From: Firmicutes bacterium UBA4975 | Lineage (GTDB): Bacteria; Bacillota; Proteinivoracia; UBA4975 | DNA: 17,100 nt | NCBI GenBank assembly: GCA_002397155.1 | Contig: DGZR01000090.1 | Location: forward strand, 1 to 17,100 | Direction: 5' to 3' | Part shown: positions 6,830-13,153 of the stretch, piece by piece | How the letters are laid out: every line of letters begins with the position of its first letter | Numbering within the stretch: the stretch's first letter is position 1 | Made by a program: the position numbers and the translations under genes | The notes under the pieces: generated by a model | Database searches by the model: none | What the model was told of the DNA's origin: nothing | The model's input: only the letters and a program-made list of their open reading frames with translations

Positions 6830-8980
6830 ATGTCCGAAGACCAGACCAGACTGATGTCCATCATTGCCGCCGCCCTGAATATCCCCCTCAAACAAGTTAT
6901 CGACACCATCGCCCTCCTCGATGAGGGCAACACCGTTCCCTTCATCGCCAGGTACCGCAAAGAAGTCACCGGCGGTCTGGATGAGGAGCAGATTTTTGCC
7001 CTGCAGCAGGAGGCAGCCTACCAGCGCAACCTGCACCAACGCAAGGAAGAGGTCCTGCGGATCATCGGGGAACAGGGAAAACTGACCCCGGAACTGGAAA
7101 AGCAGATCCGGGAATGCACCAAACTTCAACAGGTTGAGGATATATACCGTCCGTACAAACCCAAGCGCAACACCCGGGGCAGCAAGGCCCGGGATGCCGG
7201 CCTGGCCCCCCTGGCCGATATTCTGCGGGTAGGAGAACTTGACCCCCGGGCGGCCGCTGACCAATTCATCAGCGAACAGGTTCCCACCGTCGAGGCCGCT
7301 CTCCAAGGGGCGATGGACATTATTGCCGAAGATTTTGCCGACGGGGCGGCCAACAGGATAATCGCCCGTCGGCGCACTTGGGACAAAGGGGTCCTGTACA
7401 TCAAGGGCGCCGAAAAAGGCCAGTCTGTCTATGAGATGTACTATGATTTCCGTGAAGCCATAGCCAAGCTGCCCCCCCACCGCATTCTCGCCATCAACCG
7501 GGGAGAAAAGGAAGAGTTTCTCAAGGTCTCCTTGGATTTCGACCCCCAGTATCTTTTGCAGGAGCTGTGGCGGCGAAACTTTGCCCCCGGGAGAGAAGAC
7601 GCCCGGGAGTATGTAAACAGCGCCATGGAGGACGGCTACCAGCGCTTGCTGGCACCCGCCGTAGAACGGGATATCCGCCGCCAGTTGACCGACCTGGCTC
7701 ACTCCTCGGCCTACAAGCTCTTTTCCGCCAACTTGACCTCCTTGCTCTTGCAGCCCCCCACCCGGGACAAGACCGTGCTGGGCGTCGACCCGGCTTACCG
7801 CACGGGGTGCAAACTGGCGGTGGTGGACCCCTTGGGCAAGCTGCTGGAAATAGACGTCATCTTTCCCACCCCCCCAAAAAGCCAGGTCGAACGTTCCAAG
7901 GCCCGAATCCGGGAATTAGTGGCCAAGCATAGCATCAATGTGATCGCCATCGGCAACGGCACGGCCAGTCGGGAAACTACCGAACTGATCGGCGAGCTCA
8001 CCCAGGAACTGGGGGGCGTGGCCTACACGGTAGTCGACGAATCCGGGGCTTCGGTCTACTCCGCCGATCCCCTGGCCAAGGAAGAGTTTCCTCAATTGGA
8101 TGTCTCGGAACGCTCGGCGGTGTCCATTGCCCGCCGCCTGCAAGACCCCCTTTCCGAGCTGGTCAAGATTCCCCCCCAGGCAATCGGGGTGGGCCAGTAC
8201 CAGCACGACGTGGACCAAAAGGAGCTTTCCCGCCTCTTGGGCGAGGTAGTGGAGACCTGCGTCAACCGAGTGGGAGCGGACTTGAATACGGCTTCGGCCC
8301 CCCTATTGGCATACATCGCCGGGATCAAGCCAGCGGTGGCCAGGGCCATCGTGGCCTGGCGGGAAGAAAAAGGCGCCTTCAGCCGGCGCAGCCAACTGCT
8401 CCAGGTTCCCCGCTTAGGAGATGGAACCTTTCAGCAGTGCGCCGGGTTTTTGCGCATCCGCCAGGGAGAAAACCCCCTGGATAACACCACCGTCCACCCC
8501 GAATCCTACCAAGCGGCGGAAAAACTCCTGGCGACCTGCGGCTATACTCCCCAAGACCTGGAAAGCCGGGGGGGGATCCCCGAACTCGGCGGCAAACTGC
8601 CGGAACCGGTCAAGGCCCTGGCGGAAAAGCTGGGGGTGGGGGAACCGACCCTCCGGGATATAATCCTGGCCCTGGAAAAGCCGGCCCTGGACCCCAGGGA
8701 TAAGCTGCCCGCCCCTCTGTTCCGGGAAGGGGTCCTGGCCCTTGCCGACCTTAAAGAGGGGATGATCCTTCGGGGTACCGTCCGCAACGTCACCGACTTC
8801 GGCGCTTTTGTCGACATCGGTCTCAAAGAAACCGGCCTGGTCCACGTCTCCGAACTGGCGGATAAGTTTATCAAGCACCCCCTGGAGGTCATCAAAGTAG
8901 GGGACAATATAAGCGTCAGGGTAATCGGCGTCGACTTGCGCCGGCAGCGGATTTCTCTTTCTTGTAAAGCCCTTAACTAA
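6830..8980 (+). CDS. tex: Tex-family RNA-binding transcription accessory protein
   Basis: Tex is a conserved cytoplasmic nucleic-acid-binding protein related to eukaryotic Spt6. The 716-residue product has the normal family length and order. A helical Tex N-terminal region contains PFIARYRKE, then VEDIYRPYKPKR. A YqgF/RNase H-like domain starts near residue 315 (LGVDPAYRTGCKLAVVD). Tandem helix-hairpin-helix segments follow around residues 460-560 (IGVGQYQHDVDQ, then GIKPAVARAIVAWREEKG.F). A C-terminal S1 domain spans about 643-714 (GTVRNVTDFGAFVDIGLKE.GLVHVSEL). The start is ATG 6830 with AAGGAGG a few nt upstream. It is likely transcribed alone or by read-through from the hydrolase operon. 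Confidence 0.95.
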   Translation: MSEDQTRLMSIIAAALNIPLKQVIDTIALLDEGNTVPFIARYRKEVTGGLDEEQIFALQQEAAYQRNLHQRKEEVLRIIGEQGKLTPELEKQIRECTKLQQVEDIYRPYKPKRNTRGSKARDAGLAPLADILRVGELDPRAAADQFISEQVPTVEAALQGAMDIIAEDFADGAANRIIARRRTWDKGVLYIKGAEKGQSVYEMYYDFREAIAKLPPHRILAINRGEKEEFLKVSLDFDPQYLLQELWRRNFAPGREDAREYVNSAMEDGYQRLLAPAVERDIRRQLTDLAHSSAYKLFSANLTSLLLQPPTRDKTVLGVDPAYRTGCKLAVVDPLGKLLEIDVIFPTPPKSQVERSKARIRELVAKHSINVIAIGNGTASRETTELIGELTQELGGVAYTVVDESGASVYSADPLAKEEFPQLDVSERSAVSIARRLQDPLSELVKIPPQAIGVGQYQHDVDQKELSRLLGEVVETCVNRVGADLNTASAPLLAYIAGIKPAVARAIVAWREEKGAFSRRSQLLQVPRLGDGTFQQCAGFLRIRQGENPLDNTTVHPESYQAAEKLLATCGYTPQDLESRGGIPELGGKLPEPVKALAEKLGVGEPTLRDIILALEKPALDPRDKLPAPLFREGVLALADLKEGMILRGTVRNVTDFGAFVDIGLKETGLVHVSELADKFIKHPLEVIKVGDNISVRVIGVDLRRQRISLSCKALN

Positions 8981-9013
8981 GGACGGCGAGTCCGGGGCGC
9001 ACCCCATTTTAAG

Positions 9014-9032
9014 GGGGGAGTTCCTCTCCCCC
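9014..9032 (+). terminator. Possible weak terminator between tex and the Nif3-like gene
   Basis: GGGGGAG/CTCCCCC forms a 7-bp stem with a 5-nt loop just before the Nif3-like ribosome site, followed by a short, interrupted pyrimidine run. The T tract is poor, so termination is uncertain. Confidence 0.3.
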
Positions 9033-9056
9033 TCGATTTCTCAAAAGGAGGTCAAC

Positions 9057-9878
9057 ATGAACACAAAAGAGATTATGGATTTGGCCCTGAAAATGGCGGG
9101 CCTGGATGAAGTGCCCGCTGATTCTGGAATAATCTTTCCCGGCGAAAATATAAAAAAAGTTGCTTTCGGCGTGGACATGGAAGCAGTGGAAATGCTCATT
9201 GCCCGGGAATTGGGAGCGGACCTGGTCATCACCCACCACCCGGTGGGCGGCTCTCCCCGTCTAAATTTATACAAGGTCATGGAAAACCAAGTAACCCGCA
9301 TGGTGGCGGCCGGGGTCCCCATCAACAGGGCGCAAAAAGTATTGCGGGAGCAAAAGGGCAAGGTGGAACGGGGCCTGCATGTCTCCAACTACGACCGAGC
9401 GGTATCCGCGGCCAAACTCTTGCGCATGCCCTTTATGGGCATTCACACCCCCGCCGACTTGCTCAGCGAACGAAGAGTTCAGGCCCTTTTGGACGGTGCC
9501 CTTTCTCCCAGATCTACCCTGGCCGAAGTAGTGGCCGCCCTCAAGGGCTTGCCCGAGTACCGCAACGCCCTCACCCAGCCGGAAATTAGGGTCGGGGGAG
9601 AAAAAGACTACGCCGGCCGGGTCTTTGTCACCATGGCCGGGGGTACCAACGGCGGTATCGAGGTGGCCAAAGCCTATTTTGAGGCGGGTATCGGCACCCT
9701 GGTCTGCATGCACATGCCCGAGGACGTGCTCAAGGCGGTCAAAGAGCAAAACATCGGCAACATTATCGTCGCCGGCCACATGGCCAGCGATTCCATCGGC
9801 ATCAATATGATCCTCCAAGCCCTAAAAGATAAGGGCCTGGAAGTTATCCCCATGAGCGGGGTAATAGAAAACAACTAG
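9057..9878 (+). CDS. Nif3-like dinuclear metal center protein (DUF34)
   Basis: This is a member of the widespread NIF3/DUF34 family of toroidal di-metal proteins; many are annotated as GTP cyclohydrolase 1 type 2, but the physiological role is unsettled. The 273-residue protein has the first metal motif THHPVGG (His60, His61), a central VSNYDRAVSAAKLL segment that could supply an Asp ligand, and the last motif AGHMASDSIG with His241. In the well-studied members the last motif is H-x-x-x-E; here the equivalent position appears to be Asp245, a conservative change. The start is ATG with AAAAGGAGG upstream. A strong terminator follows. The gene does not overlap its neighbours, so the context adds little. 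Confidence 0.85.
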   Translation: MNTKEIMDLALKMAGLDEVPADSGIIFPGENIKKVAFGVDMEAVEMLIARELGADLVITHHPVGGSPRLNLYKVMENQVTRMVAAGVPINRAQKVLREQKGKVERGLHVSNYDRAVSAAKLLRMPFMGIHTPADLLSERRVQALLDGALSPRSTLAEVVAALKGLPEYRNALTQPEIRVGGEKDYAGRVFVTMAGGTNGGIEVAKAYFEAGIGTLVCMHMPEDVLKAVKEQNIGNIIVAGHMASDSIGINMILQALKDKGLEVIPMSGVIENN

Positions 9879-9883
9879 CCTTT

Positions 9884-9907
9884 GCGGGGGCTCACCCCGC
9901 TTTTTTT
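9884..9907 (+). terminator. Intrinsic terminator after the Nif3-like gene
   Basis: GCGGGG/CCCCGC stem with a 5-nt loop followed by seven T, just after the stop codon at 9878. Confidence 0.9.
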
Positions 9908-9977
9908 CATCAAGGAAGGTTTTTTCCGGGTCAAGGGCGAATCAATACCATAGCCCAAATAAAGGAGGTAAAAGTAA

Positions 9978-10571
9978 ATGTTAGTGACAAAAAAAGCCCC
10001 TGCGTTTAGTGCTATGGCTTTTCACCAGGGCAAGATCCGGCGGGTTAATCTCGAAGACTACAAGGGTAAGTGGCTGGTTTTATGCTTTTACCCCGGTGAT
10101 TTCACCTTTGTCTGACCGACGGAGATATCTCACATAGCCGTCGGCTATGACAAGCTTCAGGCCCTGGGTGTGGATGTGCTGTCGGTCAGCGTCGACAGCG
10201 TGTATTCTCACAAAGTCTGGAATGAAACGGAACTGATTAAGATGACGGGCAAGGACATCCCCTTCCCAATGGTTTCAGACCAAACCGGCAGCATTGGCCG
10301 CCTGTACGGAGTTTATGATGAGGAGGCCGGCGTCAATGTCCGGGGTCGCTTTCTCATCGATCCCGAAGGGGTAGTCCAAGCGGCCGAAATCCTCAGCCCG
10401 CCGGTGGGCCGCAACCCCGAAGAATTGCTCAGGCAGATCAAAGCCTACCAACACCACCAAAAGACAGGAGAGGTAATACCCTCGGGTTGGAAAGAGGGGG
10501 ACAAGACGATTAAACCCCATGCCGGCTTGGCCGGCAAGGTCTGGGAGGTCTGGCAGCCTCCCAAGGAGTAG
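9978..10571 (+). CDS. Selenocysteine-containing peroxiredoxin (in-frame UGA = Sec46)
   Basis: This is a thiol-specific peroxidase of the AhpC/Prx1-like group that reduces H2O2 and organic or peroxynitrite peroxides in the cytoplasm. Reading from ATG 9978 (AAAGGAGG ends 9 nt upstream) gives 197 residues with one internal TGA at 10113-10115, codon 46. The TGA falls exactly where the peroxidatic Cys belongs: Y-P-G-D-F-T-F-V-[U46]-P-T-E, the universal PxxxTxxC motif with Pro39 and Thr43. Family sequence is unbroken on both sides in the same frame, for example VLSVSVDSVYSHKVW, FPMVSDQTGSIGRLYGV and RGRFLIDPEGVVQ with the conserved Arg. A hairpin surrounds the UGA. The C-terminal resolving Cys motif (usually VCPxxW) reads GEVIPSGW, so no C-terminal resolving Cys exists; the only Cys is Cys36. 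Selenocysteine peroxiredoxins are known from Eubacterium acidaminophilum (PrxU). A conventional call would start at ATG 10170 and lose the active site. Confidence 0.92.
10110..10151 (+). promoter_or_regulatory. Candidate bacterial SECIS hairpin at the UGA
   Basis: Directly after the TGA, CCGACGG (10116-10122) pairs perfectly with CCGTCGG (10138-10144) around a 15-nt loop whose second base is G. Outside, GTC (10110-10112) can pair with GAC (10149-10151), placing the UGA in an internal loop at the base of the stem, much like the fdhF element. SelB would bind the apical part to deliver Sec-tRNA. The loop lies closer to the UGA than in typical models if only the 7-bp stem forms, so the exact fold is uncertain. 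Confidence 0.7.
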
Positions 10572-10596
10572 GATGCCCAAAAAGAGCTGCTAGCGA

Positions 10597-10627
10597 GAAC
10601 TCCTGTCCCTTGGGGCAGGAGTTCTTC
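10597..10627 (+). terminator. Hairpin terminator after the selenoprotein gene
   Basis: A long stem (GAACTCCTG plus CCC pairing with GGG plus CAGGAGTTC, one bulged T) with a tiny loop lies 25 nt after the stop. The trailing tract TTCTTC is short, so it is a probable but not ideal terminator. Confidence 0.6.
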
Positions 10628-10650
10628 GCCCCGGAGTCTTTTAGAGCAAT

Positions 10651-10679
10651 TTGATTAACAGGGGTGTTTGCCGTAAGAT
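10651..10679 (+). promoter_or_regulatory. Sigma-A-like promoter of glnA
   Basis: -35 TTGATT (10651-10656) and -10 TAAGAT (10674-10679) with an exact 17-nt spacer, about 70 nt before the glnA start. The leader contains a C/G-rich imperfect hairpin near 10688-10718 of unknown role. No known nitrogen operator was recognised. Confidence 0.6.
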
Positions 10680-10747
10680 AAGAGCAAGGGCCCCCAGCGC
10701 CCCCTTAGGCCTGGGGCAAAAAAGAGCTTTATGGAGGAGGGCTATCG

Positions 10748-12175
10748 TTGTTTAAGAGTATTGCCGAATTAGAGAGCTACTGTACCGCCGAGGGCATTGA
10801 GCTCATCGACTTCAAGGTCATCGACCTGGCCGGTCGCTGGCACCATCTGACTATTCCCGCCGACCAGCTCAGCGAAAAGACCATCACCAAGGGGATCGGC
10901 ATGGATGGTTCCAGCTACGGTTTTCTCACGGTGGAAAAGTCCGATATGTCCTTCCGGCCGGATATATCCACCGCCTTTGTCGACCCTTTTACCGCAGTCC
11001 CCACCCTTTCCCTCATCGCCGACATCTACACCCTGGGGGAAGGGGCCGGCCGCTTCGCCGGTGACCCCCGCTTCATCGCCCAAAAGACCGAAGCCTACAT
11101 AGGGAACTTGGGCATAGCCGACACCTGCCTCCTGGGCCCGGAATTTGAGTTTTACATCCTGGACCACGTTTCCTACCGCACCGAAGTCAACCACCTGGAG
11201 GTATTCCTGGACTCGCGCCAAGCGGCCTGGAACACGGGCAAAAGGGATGAGTCCAACCTGGGTTACCAAGTGGGTCTCCACGGGGGCTACCATGTCGACC
11301 TGCCCAAGGACTCAAGCTATGACCTCAGAAACGAGATGGTCCTCATGCTGCAAAAGCACGGGGTTCCCGTCAAGTACCACCATTCGGAAAACGGCGGCCC
11401 GGGCCAGGTGGAGATCGAGGTGGCTTTTGGCACCCTGACCACCATGGCCGACCGCTCAATGCTCTTGAAGTACATTGTGAAAAACTTGGCCCTCAAGCGG
11501 GGGCGGACGGTTACTTTCATGCCCAAGCCCTTTTATGGCGAGCTGGGCAGCGGCATGCACGCCCACATTCAGTTCTTCAACCAAGGAAAGCCGGTGTTTT
11601 CCGGCCCGGGCTACTCGGGCTTAAGCGACGCCGCCCTTTACGCCATCGGCGGTATTCTCAAGCACGCCGGGGCTCTTTGCGCTTTTACCAATCCCAGCAC
11701 CAACTCGTACAAGCGCCTGGTTCCGGGCTACGAAGCCCCGGTGAGCATCGGCTTTGCCACCGCTAACCGCAGCTCGGTCATCCGCATTCCCGGCTACGCC
11801 GACACCCCCGACTCCAAGCGCTTTGAGATCCGCTCCATGGATGCCACCTGCAATCCCTACCTGGCTTACTCGGCGGTGCTGATGGCGGCCCTGGACGGAA
11901 TCACCAACAAGATAGATCCCACCGCCGAAGGTTTTGGCCCCTTTGACTTCAACCTTTACACCCTTTCCCCGGAAGAACAAAAAAAGATAAAATCCCTGCC
12001 CAAGAGTCTGGAAGAGGCCGCTCTGGCCCTGGAAAAGGACTACCAGTTCTTACTGAGCGGCGACGTCTTTCCCTTGGGACTGATCGAGGACCAGGCAAAG
12101 CGGATCAGGAATGAGGCCGAGCGGGTCAGCATCGTCCCCCACCCCCTGGAATTTGAAATGTACTATGACCTGTAG
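10748..12175 (+). CDS. glnA: Glutamine synthetase, type I
   Basis: Dodecameric cytoplasmic enzyme that makes glutamine from glutamate, ammonia and ATP, the main route of ammonia assimilation. The 475-residue protein has GIGMDGSSYGF and VEKSDM in the beta-grasp domain. The metal and substrate motifs follow: GPEFEFYI, KYHHSENGGPGQVEIE, GSGMHAHIQFF, NPSTNSYKRLVPGYEAPV, ATANRSSVIRIP and RFEIRSMDATCNPYLAYSA. The region of the GSI-beta adenylylation site reads FNLYTLSPEEQKKI, so Tyr404 is present although the usual NLYDLP context is altered; whether it is modified is unknown. The start is TTG, 6 nt after GGAGGAGGG. A small lipoprotein gene begins 16 nt downstream and may share the transcript. Confidence 0.96.
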   Translation: MFKSIAELESYCTAEGIELIDFKVIDLAGRWHHLTIPADQLSEKTITKGIGMDGSSYGFLTVEKSDMSFRPDISTAFVDPFTAVPTLSLIADIYTLGEGAGRFAGDPRFIAQKTEAYIGNLGIADTCLLGPEFEFYILDHVSYRTEVNHLEVFLDSRQAAWNTGKRDESNLGYQVGLHGGYHVDLPKDSSYDLRNEMVLMLQKHGVPVKYHHSENGGPGQVEIEVAFGTLTTMADRSMLLKYIVKNLALKRGRTVTFMPKPFYGELGSGMHAHIQFFNQGKPVFSGPGYSGLSDAALYAIGGILKHAGALCAFTNPSTNSYKRLVPGYEAPVSIGFATANRSSVIRIPGYADTPDSKRFEIRSMDATCNPYLAYSAVLMAALDGITNKIDPTAEGFGPFDFNLYTLSPEEQKKIKSLPKSLEEAALALEKDYQFLLSGDVFPLGLIEDQAKRIRNEAERVSIVPHPLEFEMYYDL

Positions 12176-12191
12176 GAGGGCCAAAATTAGG

Positions 12192-12602
12192 ATGATCAGG
12201 AGAAAAGGGAAGCGCCCGGACTTAGTGCCCTTCTTTTGCTGCCTCCTTCTCGCCCTGGCCCCCCTGGTCGCCGGCTGCTCCTCCCGGGGCCCGGCCAGCA
12301 CCGCCAATCTGGATATCATCAACGAGAGTGGGGCGGCCATCGGCACCATCAGCGTAAAGACCTCACGGACTAGCGAGTTTGGCCAAAACGCCGACAACTC
12401 TCTCTTGGCCAGGGGGGAGAGACTGGGGTTCAATGTGGAGGGGACAAATACTTTTGTCTTCGAGTTCTACCAAGGCTTTGGCCCCTCCCTGGGAAAGCCC
12501 TTTTACAGCGAAAAAATAACCTGGGATTTTACCCAGGGTAAGTGCACCCTGCGCCTGGTCGACCAAGGCGGCTACCGCCTCATTGTCGGGAGCGGACCTT
12601 AA
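12192..12602 (+). CDS. Small predicted lipoprotein of unknown function
   Basis: I do not recognise a family. The 136-residue product starts with a basic stretch (MIRRKGKRP), then a hydrophobic core and a lipobox V-A-G-Cys29, so it should be exported by Sec, lipidated and anchored outside the membrane. The mature part (about 108 residues) is rich in beta-prone segments (NLDIINESGAAIGTISV, TFVFEFYQGF, CTLRLVDQGGYRLIVG) and looks like one small beta domain. ATG 12192 is preferred because TAGGAGGG, which overlaps the glnA stop, lies 11 nt upstream and the signal peptide then has a normal length; the longer reading back to 12111 overlaps glnA. Its position after glnA is suggestive of co-transcription only. 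Confidence 0.75.
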   Translation: MIRRKGKRPDLVPFFCCLLLALAPLVAGCSSRGPASTANLDIINESGAAIGTISVKTSRTSEFGQNADNSLLARGERLGFNVEGTNTFVFEFYQGFGPSLGKPFYSEKITWDFTQGKCTLRLVDQGGYRLIVGSGP

Positions 12603-12669
12603 GTCAGGGCTTGGGGAGGGTAAACCCGGGTCGGCAGAAGAATAATAATGAAAGGAGGTGCCCCATAAA

Positions 12670-13041
12670 ATTAACGGAAAATTGATTGTCGACGAGGCAG
12701 TATTCACAGACATTGCCTGGGCGGCCCTGCGCAAAGTGGAGGACGTCATCCGCCAGGAGCGGAAGAGCGCTTTTGCAGGCCTCAGCCGCTTGCTTACCGG
12801 CAAGGCCGGTTCAAAGATCAGCGTACAAAAAAGCGAGGGGGGCGAAGAAGCCCTGCCAGGCAGGGTGGCCTTCGATCTGCGCCTGGTCATGGTCTACGGC
12901 GTTTCCATCCCCGAGGTGGCGAAAAGCGTCCGGGAGGCAGTGATCAAAGAAGTTAAAACCCTCACGGGGTACGAGGTGGAACGGGTGGACATAACGGTAG
13001 AAAAACTCGTTCAACCCGGAGAGATAGAAAAAGAAGACTGA
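12670..13041 (+). CDS. Asp23/Gls24 (YqhY-like) family envelope stress protein
   Basis: Asp23/Gls24 (DUF322) proteins are small alkaline-shock or cell-envelope-associated proteins of Bacillota. The roughly 123-residue product has the family order: INGKLIVDEAVFTDIAWAAL at the start, then RVAFDLRLVMVYGVSIPEVAKSVREAV and TGYEVERVDITVEKLV. The start is abnormal. AAAGGAGG (12651-12658) is in the right place, but the following bases read CCCCATAAAATTAACGG: no ATG, GTG or TTG lies 5-10 nt away. The in-frame GTG 12658 overlaps the ribosome site. ATT 12670 (11-nt spacing) is taken here as the most likely start. Restoring one G (AT[G]AAAATTAAC) would create a perfectly spaced ATG, so a one-base deletion or an assembly error is likely. 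A terminator follows. Confidence 0.85.
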   Translation: MNGKLIVDEAVFTDIAWAALRKVEDVIRQERKSAFAGLSRLLTGKAGSKISVQKSEGGEEALPGRVAFDLRLVMVYGVSIPEVAKSVREAVIKEVKTLTGYEVERVDITVEKLVQPGEIEKED

Positions 13042-13065
13042 CAGCCCTTCGGGGTTGTCTTTTCT
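13040..13065 (+). terminator. Intrinsic terminator after the Asp23 gene
   Basis: GACAGCCC/GGGTTGTC stem (one G-U pair) with a TTCG tetraloop, followed by TTTTCTT; it overlaps the stop codon. Confidence 0.8.
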
Positions 13066-13117
13066 TGTCAGGAGAGCCAGGAGTTTTCTAAAAGGTATTT
13101 CCTTTGCCGGCAGAGAA

Positions 13118-13123
13118 TATAAT
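13118..13123 (+). promoter_or_regulatory. Candidate -10 element of the amidohydrolase pair
   Basis: TATAAT 31 nt before the first amidohydrolase start and after the Asp23 terminator; no strong -35 at standard spacing. Confidence 0.45.
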
Positions 13124-13153
13124 TCTTATACTGCAAAGGGAAGGAGCATGCGC

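Noticed and set aside
6809..7702. Long minus-strand reading frame opposite tex
   Set aside because: Mirror of tex codon usage; Gly/Gln/Pro/Leu-rich without family motifs.
10113..10115. The TGA as a nonsense mutation, frameshift or assembly error making a pseudogene
   Set aside because: It sits exactly on the catalytic Cys codon, homology continues in the same frame, no other lesion is present, and a hairpin encloses it; selenocysteine explains all of this better.
10170..10571. A separate short gene starting at ATG 10170
   Set aside because: No ribosome site precedes it and it would lack the peroxiredoxin active site; it is the 3' part of the selenoprotein gene.
10688..10718. A riboswitch or attenuator in the glnA leader
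   Set aside because: Only an imperfect C/G-rich hairpin is present, followed by A rather than T, with no known glutamine-sensing RNA motif recognised.
12111..12191. An N-terminal extension of the lipoprotein overlapping glnA
   Set aside because: It would put about 27 residues before the signal peptide and has no ribosome site; ATG 12192 gives a normal lipoprotein signal.
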